From positions 176,911 to 240,910 of the forward strand of contig VXBP01005051.1 in the NCBI GenBank assembly GCA_013400115.1: 64,000 bases of DNA, read 5' to 3'. Both the position numbers and the translations under genes were made by a program. Origin of the DNA: Rhinopomastus cyanomelas (lineage: Eukaryota; Chordata; Aves; Bucerotiformes; Rhinopomastidae). Within the stretch, counting starts at the first letter, position 1, and every line of letters starts with the position of its first letter. This document shows positions 60,241 through 64,000 of this stretch, piece after piece. A model generated the notes under the pieces. It was not told where the DNA came from and ran no database searches. It worked only from the letters and a program-made list of their open reading frames with translations.

Positions 60241-63200
60241 CCATGGCTTTCTAATATGAACACCTCTGTCAACTCAAGACTCCAAACCCCAGACTGATGT
60301 GAATTTTGCCACCTTAACCAGGACTAAACAACATTTCATCCCTAGTTTCAGAGTAAAGAAGTCCATACCAAGTCCCCCGAACTCCGCCTTCCACCTGGGC
60401 TTTGGCCCACATGCTCCAGACCCTAGTTCTCGCATCCCATCAGTCTATTGTCTCATATAAATGCCCAGACAACCACCTTTCGTGGAAGAGGTCATCTCTG
60501 TCCAGCTGGACCTGCAGAGACTCAGAAGGTCACCCCCAAGCCATGTCTCTCAACAGTCAGCAAAGTCCAACAAGAGGTCCCCTGGCCACAAGCATCCTTC
60601 CCTTGCCAGATGACACATCACCTCTCACTCCAAAACACGCTGTGCCTCAGATCAGTGCAGCTCTTCTGGCCAGGCTCTCCAGCTGGGTTTCCCCTCTCAG
60701 GCACACACACATCTCCACAGCTCCCAACTGCCTCCGCAGGGCCAGCAGTAGAGCTGAGCTTCCCGCAAGCATTATGGAGAATCTGGGAACGTCCCAGTTT
60801 GCAGCAAAGCACTACCAGAGGAGGGGTCCTGGTTGCTGGACTCCCTCTGCTCCTAGCAAAGGGAGGTCACTCTGGGGCTCATTTAATCCCTGCTGAGCTG
60901 AAATTCCCATGCTTCCGCCTAGCCCCGTGCTGACACCAGCACTCATGCTGTCACGTGGCGAGCCCAGTACGACTGCCGCCAGAGTTAGGTCTGATAACAA
61001 CAAGCTTCTCTGAAGGAGGTTTCCCCAGCTGAACACCAAGCAATGCTTGTCTTTCCTTCCCCACAACCTCCTGTCCCTTCCCTCTTTGCAATCCCAGTCG
61101 TGCTGCATCGAGAGCCTCAGCTGGAATTAGCTCAGGTCCCAGCTCCACTTTTCCCTGTCAAGGACCCAGCTCAGCTTGGCTCCATGTTTTATTTGCCCAA
61201 GGTGGAGCTGACCCAGGAACACAGAGGCAGCAAGAGAGCTAGCAGACCCTCACTCAGCAGCGGGATGAGAAGAGATAGAGAGAGCTCAAAAGCCTCCCCA
61301 CAGCAGCCCCACCCAAGGGACACTGTTCCAATAGACTAGTAGGGACTTCATTCTCAGCACAGCAGACACGGGGTCATCTGATAGAAACAGGAAGGCACCA
61401 TGTGCATGGAGACAGGAGCTGTGTCTGCAGCCAGCACCCCTGTTCACATCACCACTCTGACTGGCAGCATCAGGATGGTTGCCACTCCAGCATAGCTCCA
61501 TCCCAGTGATAGGGTTTTACCCAGCTGAGCTGAAGTCTTAACCAGCTGAACTGGACAGAGCAAACTTCAAAGAGTAGGTGCAGCATTGCCCAAGGCTGCT
61601 TCTCTCCTTGCAGATCCTGGCTGCAGCCCCAACCCACAGTGGACACAGACACTGCTACAGCCTCACACTGCGCACGAGGGGCCAAGACCCCAACAGGCAT
61701 CAGCGAAATGGATCTGCTTGTTTGCTGCTAAACCGAAAGGCAGCAGCTGCCTGCTTGTGCTGGGAGGGCTGCCCAAGCACCATCTCTGCCAAAAATCCAC
61801 TTTCTGCTAATGAAGGTGGCAGGACGGCAGCTCCAGCGAGTGCCGTCACCCCACAGAGGGCCAGGGAGTCTCACAAGACACACCTGGCAAGCTAAAAGAT
61901 CCTGCTTGGGAGTCCTAGTGCAAGCCGACGCGTGCCCCAGCACCAGCACATCTCTTCTTCTCGTCTCCCCAGCACGAGCACGAGCAGAACCTCTCCGGCG
62001 TGTGCTGGCAGGCCTGCAGGCACCACGACATGCCGATAACGAGGATTAATAGCGGGTGTCAGTGGAAGCCAGGGCTGCCGGCGGCGTCACGGACTCAGCG
62101 GCGGCTCTCCTTCGGAAGCCACACTGCTTTCCTGCCTTTCTCCTCCCCCATTTCTTCCCGATGACATCAGCCTGAAAAACAGGTTCTTGACTTCAGAAGG
62201 ACTCATCGGGCCAACTTTGGTCCCGCTGGAGACAGAAGAACCCCCATGACTCCAGAAAAGATGTAGCCATCCAGGAGCCAGACCCAGAGATAAGCAGCAG
62301 CAGGCAGGGACAGTGCCTGCACTTCTAGGAACAAAAGCCACCTTGAAAGAGATGGGGGTAGAGGGAGTGTGACACTAGGGAACAGATTTCAAACGTTTTA
62401 GAGAGGCCTCGGCAGCTGTAAGCTTGAGCTCACAACACGTTGGGACTCGGCTGCTGCTCAGCCACAGGGCAGCCCAAGGCACCCAGCACAAAATCCAAAA
62501 ACCAGGACTGGCCCCTTGTCCCCTCCAAGTCTCAGAGACTGACAGCAAATCCTTACACTGGCCAAAACGACAGGATGGGACTTCACACTGCCCAGATAAA
62601 GCTTCCAAGGGCCACAGGGCTGGACTCAGACCAGCGGGGAACAAGACTCTGCGAAACATCCTGCCCACCGTACAAACTCAAAGATTATTTTTAAACTCCT
62701 CCTAAAATATTTTTGGGGTTTCCTCTTCCCCAGTTGAAGCTAACAGTCTGCACAGGAAGAGCCAAGCAGCCGCCGTACGCGGAGCACGGCCGCATGCACA
62801 AAGCAAACAACTCTCTGCCATTATAATTACCTGCGATGTTATCAGCAGCTCTGACGGGGTCGGCATTCGCAGGAGGAAACAAGGCTTTCACATTGTGTCA
62901 CTCGAAACACAAGACCATCTTTCGTCCCACCCTGCCCAAGGGATCAACCACTGGCACCCACTCGTGCCAACACAGCGTTAATGGGGGGAACAGCCCCTGG
63001 ACGCAGGCCTACAACACACAGGAAATTTCTTCCCTCAACACAAGCACTGGCGGGAATCTGTCTCTCCTCTCACCAGGGATTTCCTTCTGCAAGAGCCTGA
63101 ATATTCTGACACACAAGCAGTTGCTTAACTGAGCACGTAAAGCAAAGAGTTTCGCAGGGCCCCTGCAGTGACACCATGATTTGCCTGGGTGGGAGTGTCA

Positions 63201-63389
63201 TCGGCTGTGCGTGGGATTGGGCTCCAGACACAACCAATGCTACCCAGAGGGGCTTGGAGCATCCCAGCTGGCTTGCTGGTAATGGTGGGAAACCAGCCCA
63301 GCTCCTAAACCCTCACACCCCAGACCACAGCTCTGCTCCACCAAGCTCCCAAGAAAACGCAAATAGCTCAACATTCATCAGTCCAAAAC

Positions 63390-63490
63390 ACCCGTGCAAT
63401 TAGCAAGAGGTTTTTTTCTCCCTCCAGTATAATTATATACGTTTTAATGCAATTACCACCCCTGTATGTTGTACATTAAACAGTAGGCAA
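63390..63490. promoter_or_regulatory. Candidate conserved non-coding element
   Basis: AT-rich block with CGTGCAATTAGC, AGTATAATTATATACG, TTTTAATGCAATTACC and GTACATTAAACAG in the 5' intron. Confidence 0.28.
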
Positions 63491-63746
63491 CCGAAGGAAG
63501 AGAGAGGCTTTATTTTTCCTGGCTTCACCTTTCTGAAAATAATAGTATGTTGCAAAACAGCTCTGGCAGAAGGGCTTATCTTCACCAGAGAAAGAGGGAG
63601 AACAGACAGAAAACAGGAAGGGGGAAGGAAAGAATCTCAAAAATGGAAAGAGGCTGAAGTGCCCCTCCACGCTGCCCTCACCCTCCTACCCCTGCACATA
63701 CCTACACCTGGAAACCTTCCCTGATACCGGCAGGGCAAGACAAAAA

Positions 63747-63762
63747 CAGCAGCAGCAGCAGC
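63747..63762. repeat. Short (CAG)5 run
   Basis: Five CAG units in the 5' intron, non-coding in the PLXNA1 frame. Confidence 0.8.
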
Positions 63763-64000
63763 CTCAGCCTGCGTCCTTCTCCGCCGACAGAAAGGAAAAC
63801 CAAATCAAGCAAATGGTCATCAGTTACTCAACCCCCAAAGCTGGGGTCATTAGCCAGATTAAAGCTCTCAGGCTCTGGCCAGCAGCACGGATAGCAAAGT
63901 GCAGCTAAACTACCCAAATTGGATTACTACGGCTCCTGGGTCTCTGTGCCAAGTTGGCCAGTGGATTGCAGGATGCTCAAGGCAAGGAGGTAGGCACCAA

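Larger units (their letters stand above)
54097..64000 (-). other. PLXNA1: PLXNA1 5' intron (incomplete; upstream exon and promoter not located)
   Basis: Sequence upstream of the acceptor at 54097. It contains a CR1 fragment (59805–60240), a 35-bp tandem duplication (56433–56502), a small CpG-denser patch near 61.9–62.15 kb and AT-rich islands near 62.8 and 63.4 kb. The non-coding first exon and promoter could be here or beyond 64000; no clear TSS was identified. Confidence 0.6.

Overview
The window is vertebrate nuclear DNA, most likely from a bird. It has long introns with GT–AG borders, no bacterial gene organisation, and its interspersed repeats are CR1 LINE fragments. No Alu, L1 or B-type SINEs were seen. 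One protein gene is recognisable, read on the minus strand: plexin-A1 (PLXNA1), the semaphorin receptor. The assignment rests on remembered comparison of the encoded protein with human plexins A1 and A2; no alignment was run.

Layout, following transcription from high to low coordinates. Positions 64000–54097 are the 5'-most intron (or intron plus unseen upstream exon). A 5'UTR/first-coding exon lies at 54096–52754, with start codons at 53956 or 53926. Further coding exons lie at 46665–46483, 17599–17459, 15402–15302, 14858–14735, 12653–12500, 11923–11824 and 3394–3280. The reading frame is continuous across all eight exons: 2091 coding bases, or 697 codons from the ATG at 53926. They encode the signal peptide, the whole Sema domain, PSI1, the first IPT domain and PSI2. 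The remaining IPT repeats, the transmembrane segment and the cytoplasmic GAP domain must lie beyond position 1 of this window.

The introns make up about 96% of the window. They hold five CR1-type fragments (13.1–14.6, 17.9–18.1, 19.4–19.5, 27.5–28.0 and 59.8–60.2 kb), all antisense to the plus strand. They also hold a GT/GC/CA alternating tract at 4.0 kb, a 35-bp tandem duplication at 56.4 kb, two CpG-rich clusters (32.0–32.4 and 40.9–41.2 kb) and several compact AT/homeobox-motif-rich islands that look like conserved non-coding elements.

The most interesting observation is in the 28.9-kb intron between coding exons 2 and 3, which is phase 0 at both ends. It contains an 18-nt candidate microexon (31158–31175) with a very strong T-rich acceptor and a good GTAAGC donor. 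Including it would add L-N-E-T-Y-E, with an N-glycosylation sequon, near the end of the Sema propeller. A second, weaker 33-nt in-frame candidate lies at 25678–25710. The constitutive donor at the start of this intron (GTAGGA) is weak, which would suit regulated splicing. Neither microexon is proven by sequence alone.
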